From the NCBI GenBank assembly GCA_947447825.1, contig CANFLL010000001.1:162303-226302 (forward strand): DNA of 64,000 nucleotides, read 5' to 3'. The DNA is from Chitinophagaceae bacterium (GTDB taxonomy: Bacteria; Bacteroidota; Bacteroidia; Chitinophagales; Chitinophagaceae). Each line of letters opens with the position of its first letter. Position 1 is the first letter of the stretch. The notes under the pieces are model-generated. The model worked only from the letters and a program-made list of their open reading frames with translations. It was not told the origin of the DNA and searched no databases. This document shows, piece after piece, positions 7,229-18,400 of this stretch. Made by a program: the position numbers and the translations under genes.

Positions 7229-9265
7229 ATGAATTTATTTGTTAAACAACTAAATGCAGATGCTCAGGAAAACGAATCAGCACAATCAGTGTCTGAAGAA
7301 GTTACCACTGCAACAACAAACGCACCTGAGGAAACAGCAACTGTTGAAGTTGCAGAAGAAACACCAGCACCAGTTGCTGAAGAAACTCCTGTTATTGCAG
7401 ACGAACCTGTAGTAGAAGTAGTTGCGGAAGTTGCTCCTGTTAAAGTAGTAGCTTACCAACCAGTTGAAGAAGTTATTGCTACACCGCATGATGATTTTGA
7501 CTGGAGCGTAGACAAACGTAATGTTAGTCTTTACGCTAAGGCTGAAAAAGAAAAGTACGACAAAGTGTATGAAGGCACTTTTGTACAGATTGAAGATGGC
7601 GAAATCATGAATGGCTTGGTTGTGGGTGTTACTAAAACAGACGTTGTAGTAAACATTGGCTTTAAAAGCGATGGATTGATTTCTTTGAACGAATTCCGTG
7701 ATGTTCAAGGTCTACAAGTAGGTGATACCGTTGAGGTAATGGTTGTAGAAAAAGAAGACAAAAACGGTAACCTTACATTGAGCCGTAAAAGTGCTAAAAA
7801 CTTCCGTGCTTGGCAACGTATTGTTGAGCTTAACAAAACGGGTGAAGTGGTTAGTGGTTATGTTACTAGCAAAACTAAGGGCGGTTTGATTGTTGACATC
7901 TTTGGTATGGAAACATTCTTGCCAGGTTCTCAAATTGATGTTAAGCCTGTTGCAGATTACGATCAGTTTGTTGGTAAAACAATGGAATTTAAGGTTGTTA
8001 AGATTAACGAAACAATTAAGAATGCCGTTGTATCTCACAAAGCATTGATAGAAAGCGACATTGAAGCTCAACGTGTAAACATCATGAGCAAACTTGAAAA
8101 AGGCCAAGTATTGGAAGGTGTTGTTAAAAACCTTACAGACTTTGGTGCGTTCATGGACTTGGGCGGATTGGATGGTTTGTTATATATCACCGATATTTCA
8201 TGGGGTAGAATCTCTCATCCTAGCGATGTATTGAAGATTGACCAAAAAGTAAATGTGGTTGTATTAGACTTTGATGATGATAAAAAACGTATCAGCTTAG
8301 GTTTAAAACAATTAACTCCGCATCCTTGGGATGTATTGCCAGAAGGACTTATCGAAGGATCTGTTGTTCGTGGTAAAGTAGTTAACATTGAAGATTATGG
8401 TGCTTTCTTAGAAGTTCAACCAGGTGTTGAAGGATTGGTTCACGTAAGTGAAATCACTTGGGCAAATACACCAGTAAATGCTAAAGAATTCTTTAAACTA
8501 GGTGACGAACATGATTCTAGAGTTGTTACTTTAGATAAGGATACTCGTAAGATGAGCTTATCTATCAAACAAATGACTAGCGATCCTTGGGATACTATCG
8601 AAAACAAATATGCTGTAGAAAGCAAACATCAAGGTTTGGTGAAAAATATCACTCCTTATGGTGTATTTGTTGAATTGGAACCAGGCATTGGTGGCATGAT
8701 TCACATCAGTGACCTTAGCTGGTTGAAGCGTTTAAATCACCCTAGCGATTACGTTAAGGTTGGTCAAAACATTGACATCATGATTATGGGTATCGATAAG
8801 GATAACCGTAAACTTCAATTAGGTCACAAACAATTGGAAGAAGATCCTTGGGGTACTTTGGAAGATACTTTCGGAGTAGGTACTACACATGAAGGTACTG
8901 TTACTCGTAGAGACGACAAGGGTGCTTTGGTTCAATTGCAATATGGTATGGAAGGATTTGCTCCTTCACGTCATTTGACAAAAGAAGATGGTAAAGCAGT
9001 TGTTGCTGAAGAAACTTTACAATTCGTTGTAATTGAATTCGACAGAAACGACAAACGCATTTTGTTGAGTCATAGCCGTGTTTGGGAACAAGCTCAAGCT
9101 GAAGTAAAAGAGTCTGCTAAGAAAGAAGCTCGTACAGAAGCTGAAAAAACTCAAAAAGAAGTGAAAGCAATTCAAGCTAAAGTAGAAAAAACTACACTTG
9201 GCGATTTGAGTGCTTTGGCCGACATTAGAGCTAAACTAGAAGAAGGAGAAGGAAAAGCTAAGTAA
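7229..9265 (+). CDS. rpsA: 30S ribosomal protein S1
   Basis: A 678-residue protein with a long acidic Ala/Glu/Val-rich N-terminal extension (about residues 12-85), then six S1 RNA-binding repeats beginning near residues 120, 205, 290, 377, 465 and 550. Hallmarks include TDFGAFMDLGGLDGLLYITDIS (two blocks), HVSEITW, HISDLSW and repeated DxxxRKxSLSIKQ-type ends. The C-terminal tail is Lys/Glu/Ala-rich. S1 holds mRNA on the 30S subunit, which matters in Bacteroidota that use few Shine-Dalgarno sites. The extension and tail are typical of the phylum. It appears monocistronic: a candidate promoter and leader hairpin precede it and a strong terminator follows. Confidence 0.97.
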   Translation: MNLFVKQLNADAQENESAQSVSEEVTTATTNAPEETATVEVAEETPAPVAEETPVIADEPVVEVVAEVAPVKVVAYQPVEEVIATPHDDFDWSVDKRNVSLYAKAEKEKYDKVYEGTFVQIEDGEIMNGLVVGVTKTDVVVNIGFKSDGLISLNEFRDVQGLQVGDTVEVMVVEKEDKNGNLTLSRKSAKNFRAWQRIVELNKTGEVVSGYVTSKTKGGLIVDIFGMETFLPGSQIDVKPVADYDQFVGKTMEFKVVKINETIKNAVVSHKALIESDIEAQRVNIMSKLEKGQVLEGVVKNLTDFGAFMDLGGLDGLLYITDISWGRISHPSDVLKIDQKVNVVVLDFDDDKKRISLGLKQLTPHPWDVLPEGLIEGSVVRGKVVNIEDYGAFLEVQPGVEGLVHVSEITWANTPVNAKEFFKLGDEHDSRVVTLDKDTRKMSLSIKQMTSDPWDTIENKYAVESKHQGLVKNITPYGVFVELEPGIGGMIHISDLSWLKRLNHPSDYVKVGQNIDIMIMGIDKDNRKLQLGHKQLEEDPWGTLEDTFGVGTTHEGTVTRRDDKGALVQLQYGMEGFAPSRHLTKEDGKAVVAEETLQFVVIEFDRNDKRILLSHSRVWEQAQAEVKESAKKEARTEAEKTQKEVKAIQAKVEKTTLGDLSALADIRAKLEEGEGKAK

Positions 9266-9288
9266 TTAGCCTTTGCTCTTGATTTTAT

Positions 9289-9325
9289 AAAAAAGGTCAT
9301 CCTGTTTCAGGATGGCCTTTTTGCT
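9289..9325 (+). terminator. Rho-independent terminator of rpsA
   Basis: A stem with arms AAAAAGGTCATCCTG and CAGGATGGCCTTTTT (one T-C difference, a G-U pair in RNA) around a TTT loop, ending in a T-run. Confidence 0.9.
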
Positions 9326-9496
9326 TTTAGGATGGAACAAACCTAATAAGGTGAAAAGACACAACAGTGAATATTGCTCATTTTTTTGCTAGATTTCTAT
9401 GAGTGATAGTTTCAAGAATAATAGATATCCTTGTGGTTTTGTTTTTCTCAAAGTACCCTTTGCGGTAAAGCTTTTGAATAGTAACATTATTTTTAA

Positions 9497-9524
9497 TTGA
9501 ATGATAATTTAATCTTTACTTTGG
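9497..9524 (+). promoter_or_regulatory. Bacteroidota-type promoter for the subtilase gene
   Basis: TTG at 9497-9499, a 17-bp spacer and TACTTTGG at 9517-9524 fit the -33 TTG / -7 TAnnTTTG pattern with one mismatch. The expected start point is about 35-40 bases before the chosen ATG at 9573. Confidence 0.6.
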
Positions 9525-9572
9525 AGATTCAATTTTGTTAACCTGATGTCATTCTATTTTATCTATAAGAAA

Positions 9573-12500
9573 ATGAAAAAACTATTTATTTCTGTTTTGC
9601 TCTTGATGCTAATCACAACTACAAATATTTCAGCACAAGTAAGAACCAATATTAAAGAACTTGAGCGGGCTGCTGTCGCCTCTTTTGCCAAACATGATTC
9701 AAACATTAAAAAGGCATTTACTTTAGCCAGATTGTACCATTGGGATACTGTTATGACCAATAAGGGGCATGGCATTTCTAGACTTGTAGGTGTTGATGAA
9801 TTGAATCATCCTATTTATTACACCACTTTCGATAATCTAATTGCCGCTGCTACCACAGGTGCTAGTGAGCTTTGGCCAAATGGAAGTAATGGTTTTTCGT
9901 TGTCTGGATCATCAAACTATCTAAAAGATAAATTAGGTATTTGGGATGGTGGTGGTGTGCTTTCGACCCATAAGGAATTGAAAGGAAGAATTGAGCAAAA
10001 ACAAGGATGGGCAAGCAATACAGATGAAGGTTCAATTCATGCTACACACGTAACAGGTACCATGATGGCAACTGGCATTAACCCCTCTGCTAAGGGAATG
10101 TGCTACAAATTGCCCAACATTCAGGCTTATCTTTTTAATGATGACGTAACCACTATAACATCCGCAGCACAAAATCTTTTACTCTCCAACCATTCTTATG
10201 GAGCTGTTTGTGGATGGTATATGGATGGAAATGGGAATTGGTTTTACGAAGGAAGTGAAGGTGAAACATCCGATTTTAAATTCGGATATTATAATGATGC
10301 TTCAGCTTCTTATGATAACATTGCCTTTAATGCGCCCTATTATTTAATAGTTAAAGCCTCTGGCAATAACAGAACAAGTAATGGCCCTTCATTAGGTGGA
10401 TCTTATTATTATTATGATACCTATGGAAATAGAAAGCAAACCATAAGGGTTTCAGGTATTTCAGATAATGATAGTTATAAATCTATTGGAACAACTGGAA
10501 ATGCTAAAAATATTCTTACTGTTGGAGCCGTTAATGGCATTGCCAATGGTTATAAATCGGCAAATGATGTGGTAATGACATCCTTTAGTAGTTGGGGGCC
10601 AACAGATGATGGGCGAATTAAACCAGATTTAGTGGCGGATGGTGTTAATGTCCTTTCTTGTAGTGCTGCTAATGATAGTGCTTACGCTTCTCTGAGTGGA
10701 ACATCGATGGCTACCCCAAATGTTACTGGTTCTTTAATGCTGTTGCAAGAATTTTATGCTAGGTTGATGAATGGGACTTTTATGCGTGCAGCAACACTGA
10801 AAGGTTTGGCCATTCATACGGCAAAGGAAGCAGGAACAGATGCAGGGCCAGATTATAGATTTGGTTGGGGACTACTAAACGTGGCAAAAGGAGCAGAGGT
10901 AATTAAAGCCGCTGTGACAAGTGGAAATGCGCAAACAAGCCCTCATTTACTTTTTGAAAATGTGCTTAATAATGGACATTCATATTCAGTAAATGTTATT
11001 GCTTCTGGAAAAACTCCACTTACGGCAACCATTTGTTGGACTGACCCAGCAGGAAGTGTAGTAACAACTAATATATTAAACAATACAAACATTGAGTTAG
11101 TTAATGATTTGGATATTAGAATTACCAAAAATGGGGTCACTTATTTTCCTTGGATTTTGAATCCAAAATTTCCTGATGCAGCTGCCACAAAAGGGGATAA
11201 TTATCGAGACAATGTTGAAAAGATTGAAATTGATAGTGTTGTTCCTGGGCAGGTTTACACCATAACCGTATCTCATAAAGGAACATTAAAGGATAGCACG
11301 CAAGCCTATTCATTAATTATTAGTGGTGTAGGCGGCAAAGCTTATTGTACCATGCCTTCTTCAACTTCTGTTGGTGCATCAATAGATTCAGTTGCTTTTG
11401 GTGAAATTAAAAACATAAAAACTTCTGGTTGTGGCTCATATAATGACTTCACTGCTAATGTTGCCACCATTAAACCCAATAAAGCTATGCCTATTTCAAT
11501 AAAATTAAGTAGTTGTGATGGGCTTGCACACTACAAAAGCATTAATGTTTATATTGATTACAACGGAAACGGAAGCTTCACTGATAGTGGGGAACTTGTG
11601 GCAAAGGGCTTTGTAGCAGGTGTTACTAATACTTTTACGGCTACCATTCTGCCTCCGAATAATTTAACAGTTGGCACGAATACATTACTAAGAATCATTG
11701 CTGCCGAAACAACACATACTGATACCCTTTCTCCTTGTGGTTCTCAAATTAATGGAGAAACACAGGATTATTTGATAAACATTCTGCAACCAGATTATGA
11801 CATTTCAGTTAATGGAATCATTTCGCCTGTTAATGGCGATAATCCAGATAGCAAAAAACTGTTGGTAATTCAATTGGCAAATAATGGAACTTATAGTCAG
11901 GAAAATATAAAGCTAACGGCTACTATAAAAAAAGGAAACACGGTTGTTGGCTCTCTTTCTGGGATTTATCCATCGTCAATTAGTAATGGTGCTACTGTTA
12001 CCTATACTTTTCAGCAACCGATTGAACTTTTGCCTACTTCCGAATATTCAATTACAGTGAATGCTCAAGCCCCAAAAGATGAACTTCCTTCAAATAATAT
12101 TTTTTCAGAACAAATTACTATCGCAACACCGTTTTATGCGAAAGCAAACATTTGTAATGGCATCACAAATATGGATGTTATTAATCCAGTTTCCACTACA
12201 AACTATTCATGGTTTGATAAAGTGGCTAATGCTCCTTCAATTGCCACTGGCAGTTCGGCTAGTTTTGGCACGGCCATAACTGATTCTATTGTTTATGTGG
12301 GTTCGGGCATGGTAGGCAATGTTGGTCCTTCTTCTAAGGGTACCTATTCTGGAGGTTATCAGCCAATAGGGAATAATTATTTAAACTATACTTCCACAGT
12401 TCCAGTTATACTTCAAAGTGCAAAATTGTACACAAAATATCCTGGAAAAGTAACCATTACAGCAGCCGATATATCTAATGCCACCAGTTCTGGTTCTTAC

Positions 12501-13325
12501 TATTATTCTGCTTTAAGATCTAAAACAATTGATGTTTACGCTACTAATCCTTCCCCTGTTTCGGGTGCTTATGAAGGTAATGATGCCTCAGATACTGGTA
12601 GGGTGTTTTACATTAATATGGAATTGCCAGCAGGAAAACATTCCATAATCGTATCAGCTTCTAATGCCACATTGTTTAGAACAAGGGATTTGCCTATTTC
12701 AAACTATCCTTTTACGTTTAGTAATATTTTTTCTATTACTGGAAATAGTGCTAGCAACTCATATCCTTCTGATACTAACTTTTATAAATCTTTTTACTAT
12801 TATCTGTATGATATGAAGCTATCAACGGAAGATTGTGTGGGGGATAGAATTCCAGTAAGTGTTTACACATCACCCAAACCTATTGTTAGTTTTTTGAATG
12901 ATAGTTTGAGAAGTAGTATTGCCACAGGAAATCAATGGTACATGGATGGTGTGGCTATTGCTGGTGCAACTGGCAGTACTTATAAACCCCAAAACTCAGC
13001 TAGTAACTTTTATACAATCGTAACGGACAGTTATGGATGCCAAAGGAAATCGAATTATTTTTCGCTCCAAAGCATTATTCCAATTGTTTCTTCCAATCCA
13101 AATAGGGGAGCTTTCAACTTAAATTTCTATGTTAATTTTGCCACTAATCTTACCGTTTCATTAGTTAATAGTGCGGGTAATAAAGTTTTTATGAAGACTT
13201 ATCCTTCTTATCAGGGCTATTTTTCTGAGTTATATAATGGACAGAACCTTGCTTCTGGTATTTATATCCTTCAAATTCAACATGGAAACGAAATTGAGCA
13301 TAAAAAGATTGTAATTGTTCATTAG
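9573..13325 (+). CDS. Secreted S8 subtilisin-like protease with GEVED domain and T9SS tail
   Basis: About 1250 residues from the ATG at 9573, which gives a clean signal peptide (MKKLFISVLLLML...NISAQ); the ATG at 9546 would add nine residues. Numbered from that longer form, the catalytic residues are Asp134 (GIWDGGG), His168 (HATHVTGT) and Ser387 (SGTSMATP), with the oxyanion Asn in KASGNN (about 274). A P-domain-like region follows, then a GEVED domain (VYIDYNGNGSFTDSGE ... GETQDY). A CARDB-like segment (LANNGTYSQENIKLTATI) and Ig-like regions come next. The end is a T9SS type A-like tail (NPNRGAFNLNFYV ... LASGIYILQIQ). It is an exported Kex2/proprotein-type serine protease; substrates are unknown. 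A promoter lies at 9497-9524 and repeat array B follows. Confidence 0.93.
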   Translation: MKKLFISVLLLMLITTTNISAQVRTNIKELERAAVASFAKHDSNIKKAFTLARLYHWDTVMTNKGHGISRLVGVDELNHPIYYTTFDNLIAAATTGASELWPNGSNGFSLSGSSNYLKDKLGIWDGGGVLSTHKELKGRIEQKQGWASNTDEGSIHATHVTGTMMATGINPSAKGMCYKLPNIQAYLFNDDVTTITSAAQNLLLSNHSYGAVCGWYMDGNGNWFYEGSEGETSDFKFGYYNDASASYDNIAFNAPYYLIVKASGNNRTSNGPSLGGSYYYYDTYGNRKQTIRVSGISDNDSYKSIGTTGNAKNILTVGAVNGIANGYKSANDVVMTSFSSWGPTDDGRIKPDLVADGVNVLSCSAANDSAYASLSGTSMATPNVTGSLMLLQEFYARLMNGTFMRAATLKGLAIHTAKEAGTDAGPDYRFGWGLLNVAKGAEVIKAAVTSGNAQTSPHLLFENVLNNGHSYSVNVIASGKTPLTATICWTDPAGSVVTTNILNNTNIELVNDLDIRITKNGVTYFPWILNPKFPDAAATKGDNYRDNVEKIEIDSVVPGQVYTITVSHKGTLKDSTQAYSLIISGVGGKAYCTMPSSTSVGASIDSVAFGEIKNIKTSGCGSYNDFTANVATIKPNKAMPISIKLSSCDGLAHYKSINVYIDYNGNGSFTDSGELVAKGFVAGVTNTFTATILPPNNLTVGTNTLLRIIAAETTHTDTLSPCGSQINGETQDYLINILQPDYDISVNGIISPVNGDNPDSKKLLVIQLANNGTYSQENIKLTATIKKGNTVVGSLSGIYPSSISNGATVTYTFQQPIELLPTSEYSITVNAQAPKDELPSNNIFSEQITIATPFYAKANICNGITNMDVINPVSTTNYSWFDKVANAPSIATGSSASFGTAITDSIVYVGSGMVGNVGPSSKGTYSGGYQPIGNNYLNYTSTVPVILQSAKLYTKYPGKVTITAADISNATSSGSYYYSALRSKTIDVYATNPSPVSGAYEGNDASDTGRVFYINMELPAGKHSIIVSASNATLFRTRDLPISNYPFTFSNIFSITGNSASNSYPSDTNFYKSFYYYLYDMKLSTEDCVGDRIPVSVYTSPKPIVSFLNDSLRSSIATGNQWYMDGVAIAGATGSTYKPQNSASNFYTIVTDSYGCQRKSNYFSLQSIIPIVSSNPNRGAFNLNFYVNFATNLTVSLVNSAGNKVFMKTYPSYQGYFSELYNGQNLASGIYILQIQHGNEIEHKKIVIVH

Positions 13326-13376
13326 TAATCTCCTGTTTTGTTTTCTGCTTTCAAAACAGACACTTAGTGATAATTC

Positions 13377-13597
13377 TAAAATCCAGCATGAATTGGACTC
13401 GTTTCATCCTAGAATTTGGAAATCTAGTATGAATCGGGGTCAGTTCACCCTAGAATTCGGAAATCTAGCATGAATCGGAATCGGTTCACTCTAGAATTCG
13501 GAAATCTAGCATGAATCGGAACCATTTCACTCTAGCATTCGGAAATCTGGAATGAATTAGAGTCGATTCATCTCAGATTTCGAAAATCTGGGGTGCT
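13377..13597. repeat. 41-bp-period intergenic array B (5 units plus partial)
   Basis: Full units start at 13377, 13418, 13459, 13500 and 13541, with a partial unit at the end. Each carries two alternating inverted repeats: CTAGA-N9-TCTAG, and ATGAAT-N8-ATTCAT (perfect in the last unit). The effective half-period is 20.5 bp. It sits between convergent genes (subtilase and the AraC regulator), so it may also act in termination of both. Confidence 0.9.
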
Positions 13598-13726
13598 ACA
13601 CATAAGCGGCAAAGAAATCAATTGATTAGTTGTGCTGTAAGAAATAGAACTTGTTTAAAACAAAACAGCGATTGAAGTATTAAAACTCCAACCGCCATTA
13701 AGCATCACTACGTGGGGTGTGAATGA

Positions 13727-14647
13727 TTATTTGAGTAACTCACAAGGTTTTAATCCTGTGTGTTTTTTGAATGCTGCTGAAAAGTGAGAGATAGAAGAAT
13801 AACCTAATGCCTCTGATACATCTGTTACGCTTAACCCTTTTTCGTATAAAAGATATTTTCCGTGTTCCATTCTTTGTTGTTGGAAAAAATCGAAGATGGT
13901 TGTGCCAAACAATTCTCTGAATCCTTGTTTCACATAACATTCATTCATGGCAACTTTTCTACTCAATTCTTTAATGGTTATTGGGTTGCCTATATGTTGT
14001 AACAATATTTCTCTTGCCTTGTAAATACCTTCTCTACTGCGATCGTCATTTAAAAACTTACAAGCAAAACCTTCTTGTTTTTCTTCTATTAAACAATCAA
14101 GGCTAAACAACAATAATTCTTGAATTTTAGCATTGATAAAAATATTTTCCAATGCACCAGTATAACTATGGTTTAATAAAGCATCCAACACATTGCGTTT
14201 TTTGCCGCAAATAGGGAACAATTTAGTGAATGGTTGTGGATATTTAAAAGCTAATACTTCATCTTTCTTATTTTTCAGCTTAGTATTATTAGTAAACTGA
14301 CTTAAGAAGGTAGAAGAAAAATAGAAATTGAATACATCGATGGTTGTTTGTTTACCGTTACATTCTGTAGGTAGGTCTTTGCAGCCTGCACAACTTTTGT
14401 CATAGCAATATTTATTGCCAGTAACGCAGAAACGTAATTCTATATAATTATTCTTTGGATTGATATCGTCGAAATGATACAACAACATGCCCGATTCATC
14501 AGAAACCCATTCGTGGTGTGCAAAATATCTATTGATATTGTAGTTTATAGAACCAGGAATCTGCTGTTCCTTATGATAGATTGCATCCATTGTAGGTTCA
14601 ATTCCTGCTCTGTGTGCTATTTTTAGAATATCATATACTTGTGTCAT
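13727..14647 (-). CDS. AraC-family transcriptional regulator with a cysteine cluster
   Basis: 306 residues. The C-terminal ~100 residues are an AraC/XylS double helix-turn-helix (TIKELSRKVAMNECYVKQGF ... VSEALGYSSISHFSAAFKKHTG). The N-terminal sensor part carries five cysteines close together: C74, C81, C86, C89 and C96 (FCVTGNKYCYDKSCAGCKDL then PTEC). This spacing suggests a metal or redox sensor, although no ligand is proven. The neighbours give no clear target: repeat array B and the subtilase lie downstream, and a divergent secreted protein starts about 200 bp upstream at 14851. A PchR-like role in iron acquisition is possible but unsupported by adjacent receptors. Confidence 0.9.
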   Translation of the reverse strand: MTQVYDILKIAHRAGIEPTMDAIYHKEQQIPGSINYNINRYFAHHEWVSDESGMLLYHFDDINPKNNYIELRFCVTGNKYCYDKSCAGCKDLPTECNGKQTTIDVFNFYFSSTFLSQFTNNTKLKNKKDEVLAFKYPQPFTKLFPICGKKRNVLDALLNHSYTGALENIFINAKIQELLLFSLDCLIEEKQEGFACKFLNDDRSREGIYKAREILLQHIGNPITIKELSRKVAMNECYVKQGFRELFGTTIFDFFQQQRMEHGKYLLYEKGLSVTDVSEALGYSSISHFSAAFKKHTGLKPCELLK

Positions 14648-14850
14648 GTTGTTAAATTATGTTTGTATATGCAAATATAATAGTCTGAATTGTACAAAAG
14701 GTTTTTAGCCAATAGTATTAGTAAAAAATTACAACTACATGACAAAGAAAATACGAAAGGGTTGAATTAGTTTGGCTAAAACCATTTTATCGGTGAATTG
14801 CTATTTCAATTCTTAATTAAAGATTGGGATAAAAGTTACCTTGCCTGCTT

Positions 14851-15408
14851 ATGAAAAATTTTATTGTATTTATCGTTGTTTGCTTTGTGATGGATGCTTC
14901 CGCTCAAGGAGATTTCTTGCTTCTTCGTAAAAATGATCAGGTGATTCAATCTTACGTGAAAGGGAGTTATTTTTTCTGCCAGCTTTCCACAAAGCAATGG
15001 ATAGAAGGACGGATTAAAACCATTAAAGATGATTCTGTATTTATGGAACAAATGAATGTTCAGCAAGTTGCTAACTTTTGGGGAATGCCAACATTGGATA
15101 CACTGAAATATGGTGTCATCAAAATTGCAATCCATGACATTTATGCGCTCCCAAAAAAGCAACACGGAATAAGTGTTGTTAACGATGGTTCGCTTTTTAC
15201 CATTGGGGCAGGTGGATATATGGTCTTGAACCTTGTGAATAATATTGGACAGAATGAATCTATCACTACCACTAAAAATTTGACCAATCTAAGCATAGCT
15301 GCTGCGGTGTTTATGTTTGGCGAACTCTTACATTTAACGCATCGCACCTACATTGTGCTAGGGAAAAAATATCAATTATACTCCACAGCCACTCCTCCAA
15401 CAAAATAG
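14851..15408 (+). CDS. Hypothetical secreted/membrane protein
   Basis: 185 residues with a signal peptide (residues 1-19, ending ASAQ) and a hydrophobic segment near residues 150-165 (LSIAAAVFMFGELL). I recognise no family beyond a resemblance to small Chitinophagaceae proteins. The pattern GRIKTIKDDSVFMEQ followed by IAIHDIYALPKKQ suggests a beta-rich domain before the membrane segment. It is transcribed away from the AraC gene and ends 27 bp before the convergent PKD giant gene. Confidence 0.75.
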   Translation: MKNFIVFIVVCFVMDASAQGDFLLLRKNDQVIQSYVKGSYFFCQLSTKQWIEGRIKTIKDDSVFMEQMNVQQVANFWGMPTLDTLKYGVIKIAIHDIYALPKKQHGISVVNDGSLFTIGAGGYMVLNLVNNIGQNESITTTKNLTNLSIAAAVFMFGELLHLTHRTYIVLGKKYQLYSTATPPTK

Positions 15409-15434
15409 TGGGATAAATAAAAACTACAACTTTT

Positions 15435-18400
15435 CTATCTAATCAATACTACTGTTCCTTTTCGTAATGGTAATGTTTCGCCAGTATCACAGACTGCTTC
15501 TATCGAATAAACATACGTGCCATTGGGTGCTTGAATGCCATAAATAGTACCATTCCAACCAGCTCCTTTATCATTAATATTAAAATTATTCTTTTCAAAA
15601 ATCTTATTTCCTAGTCTATCAAACACAACAAAATGCGTTACCACCTTAACACCACGTCCTAATGGATAGAACACATTATTGATGTTTGCAGATGGCGTAA
15701 ATGCAGATGGCATAAACAGTGTATTAGAGCACAATAAAGATATTTTTAGGTTGGTGGTAGCTGTACAGCCATACTTATTAGCAGTAACTACTGTGTAAGT
15801 AATATCAGACCGTGGCGTACAAACAGGTGTAGCACAATCGGTACAACTTAGATAGTCTGAAGGTGACCATTGATAAGAAACTACATCAGGCGATACAATG
15901 GATTGCAACTGAACCACAGAGCCAGTGAGCAGTGTAAAGGTGTCGCGAGTGGAGACGGTTGGATAATTTTCTACATTAACTTTTATTTTAGGTGTATCAA
16001 CGAAGCACTCATTTTTTCTTTCTACTGCATAAATGGTCGGAGAAACAATGGGTGTAACAGTAGGACTTGAACTTGTTAAATCACCAGCTTTAATGGTATT
16101 TATATCTGACAACCACCTATAAGAATCTGCACCAAAAACTGGAAGCTGAATAGACTTCCCTTTGCAAACAAATGTGTCATAAAGGGGAATGACAGGTAAA
16201 TGCTTCACCACTTTTATGGTGCTAGAATCTTTACTGGAGCAATTGTACTCGTTAGTAACGGTTACAAAATAGGTAGTGGTATCTGTTGGCTGAACAGACA
16301 TGGTGGAATCATTGATTAATTTTTCTTTCGGAGTCCAATCAAATTTATTTCCATCATGAGCTACGAGTCTGTCTTTTAGTCCAATACAAATTTTGTTGGT
16401 ATCAATTTTCAATTCTATAAATGGTTTAGGATAAACTATCAAAGGTGCTTTTGTAGTATCATAACAGTTGTTTAGTTGCGTAATTAAAAGCACCGTATCA
16501 TACAAAATAGAATCTTTTCCTGTGGTGAAATAGACAGCATTAGGATTTTGCAGAGTTGAAACTGCTCCATTACCAAACTTCCAAAGCCAAACAACACTAT
16601 CTGTTTTGTTTTCCACTGTTCCAGAAAATGTTGCAGGAAGGCTGCCACAAATTGTATTTGGGCCACTAATAGCACCTCTTGCAGAGCGAACTACGGAAAT
16701 GGTATCTGTAAAACTTGCAACACAACCGGCAAAGGAAGTAACTGTTTGCGTAACTGGGTATTTACCAATTCTATAGAAAAAACTTGGTGTAGCCGAGTTT
16801 GATGTGTCTTTTGCTTCGCCTGTTCCTAAATCCCAATGATACGCCAAAGTTGCTTGAAGGGAGTCTACCGATAAGCACTTTGTTTTGGGAACAAAAGAAA
16901 CAATGCCCGAGTCGCAAATAGGGGTAATGTTTGGTGCAAACGAAGTATTTAACGTGTCAATAAGTATTCTGTATGGAAAAGGAAAATAACTTGTACATCC
17001 ATTTATGTCAACAAGTGTAACATGAGGTGTATACAGATTTGGAATTTTGTATAGATGCGATTTAAAAGTATCTTTTGAAAGTGTATCAACAGCTCCATCT
17101 CCAAAATCCCACGTGTAAGAAAGTGAATTTGATTCGGTGATAGTAAAGTCAACTTTAGTAGGCACACATCCTTTTAAAACATTTGAACTCAATTTTGCAA
17201 AAGCACCTTTAATAATCAATGTATCTGAGATTGAGTCTAATAGTTGACTGCTTTTGTAAGCGTATAAAGTAATAATGTAGCTTCCTGCAAGGTTATAATA
17301 ATGTGTTGCTACTTTGTTTGCAGTAATGCCACTGCCAGAAGTTCCGTCTCCAAAGCTCCACTGAATACTATCTGCATTCACAGACTGACTAGTGAAAGTT
17401 GCACGAAGTGGAGGACAATTATTGTTTTTGCCATTAAGGTATTCGGTAGTGTAATTAAACATTGCAAAGACCTTTTTTATCGGAACTACTTTAACAACTT
17501 TGTCAGTACATGTTTTGTCATTAGCATCGGTTGCAATTAGCGTTACGGTATCGGTTATTGCGGATGGATAAAATATGTTAATATCAGATATTTTGGAAGT
17601 AGAATAGCCGCCATTACTGGTAAATGACCAACTATAATTAACATTGGTTGCCTCATAAGTATTTGTGTTGTTTATAAAGTTTGCAGATGTATTCACTACC
17701 ACAAATTTTGGATTCCAATTAAAGTCTGCTTTGGGACCTTTTGGAAAAGCACTATCCACACCAGTTTTCTCTGCATAACAACCTGCGGAGTCAATTACTT
17801 TTAATGAAGTTGGATAAGGACCAGGATTGTTATAAATATGATTAACACTTGCATTTGTAGAGGAGGTATCGAAAACAGCATCTCCAAAACCCCAAATCCA
17901 TTTCACAATTGGAATACCAAAAGTGGGTTTGGATAAATCATTAAAAGTGATGGGTAGTTTAAAACAGTTTTTAGTATCCTGAATGGAGTAATTAGCTACT
18001 GGACCCTTTACTGTTACATGAATAAAATTTGAAGTATCCAAACATCCATAGTTCGAAGATTGAAGAATTACCCTAAAGCTATCTTTCCCTAACTTCATTC
18101 CACTTAAATAACCAAAATAATCACTAATAAACCAATCAGGTTGAGGTAGAAACATTCCTTTAAAAGTACTTGTATCATCGGTTTGCCATCTGTAGATGTT
18201 ATAATTATCCTGAATGCCATATCTTGAAGGATTGGCTTGCAAAGAATTATTGGCAATAGTTACTTTAACAGAGTCATTAACACAAACAACTGAATCGCTA
18301 GTGCTAATTTGAGGATTTTGTTTAGTTAGTATGGAAACAAACAACGTATCTGTCACCTTACATTGACCATAAGTTGAGGTTAGTTTAGTTAGATAAACCC

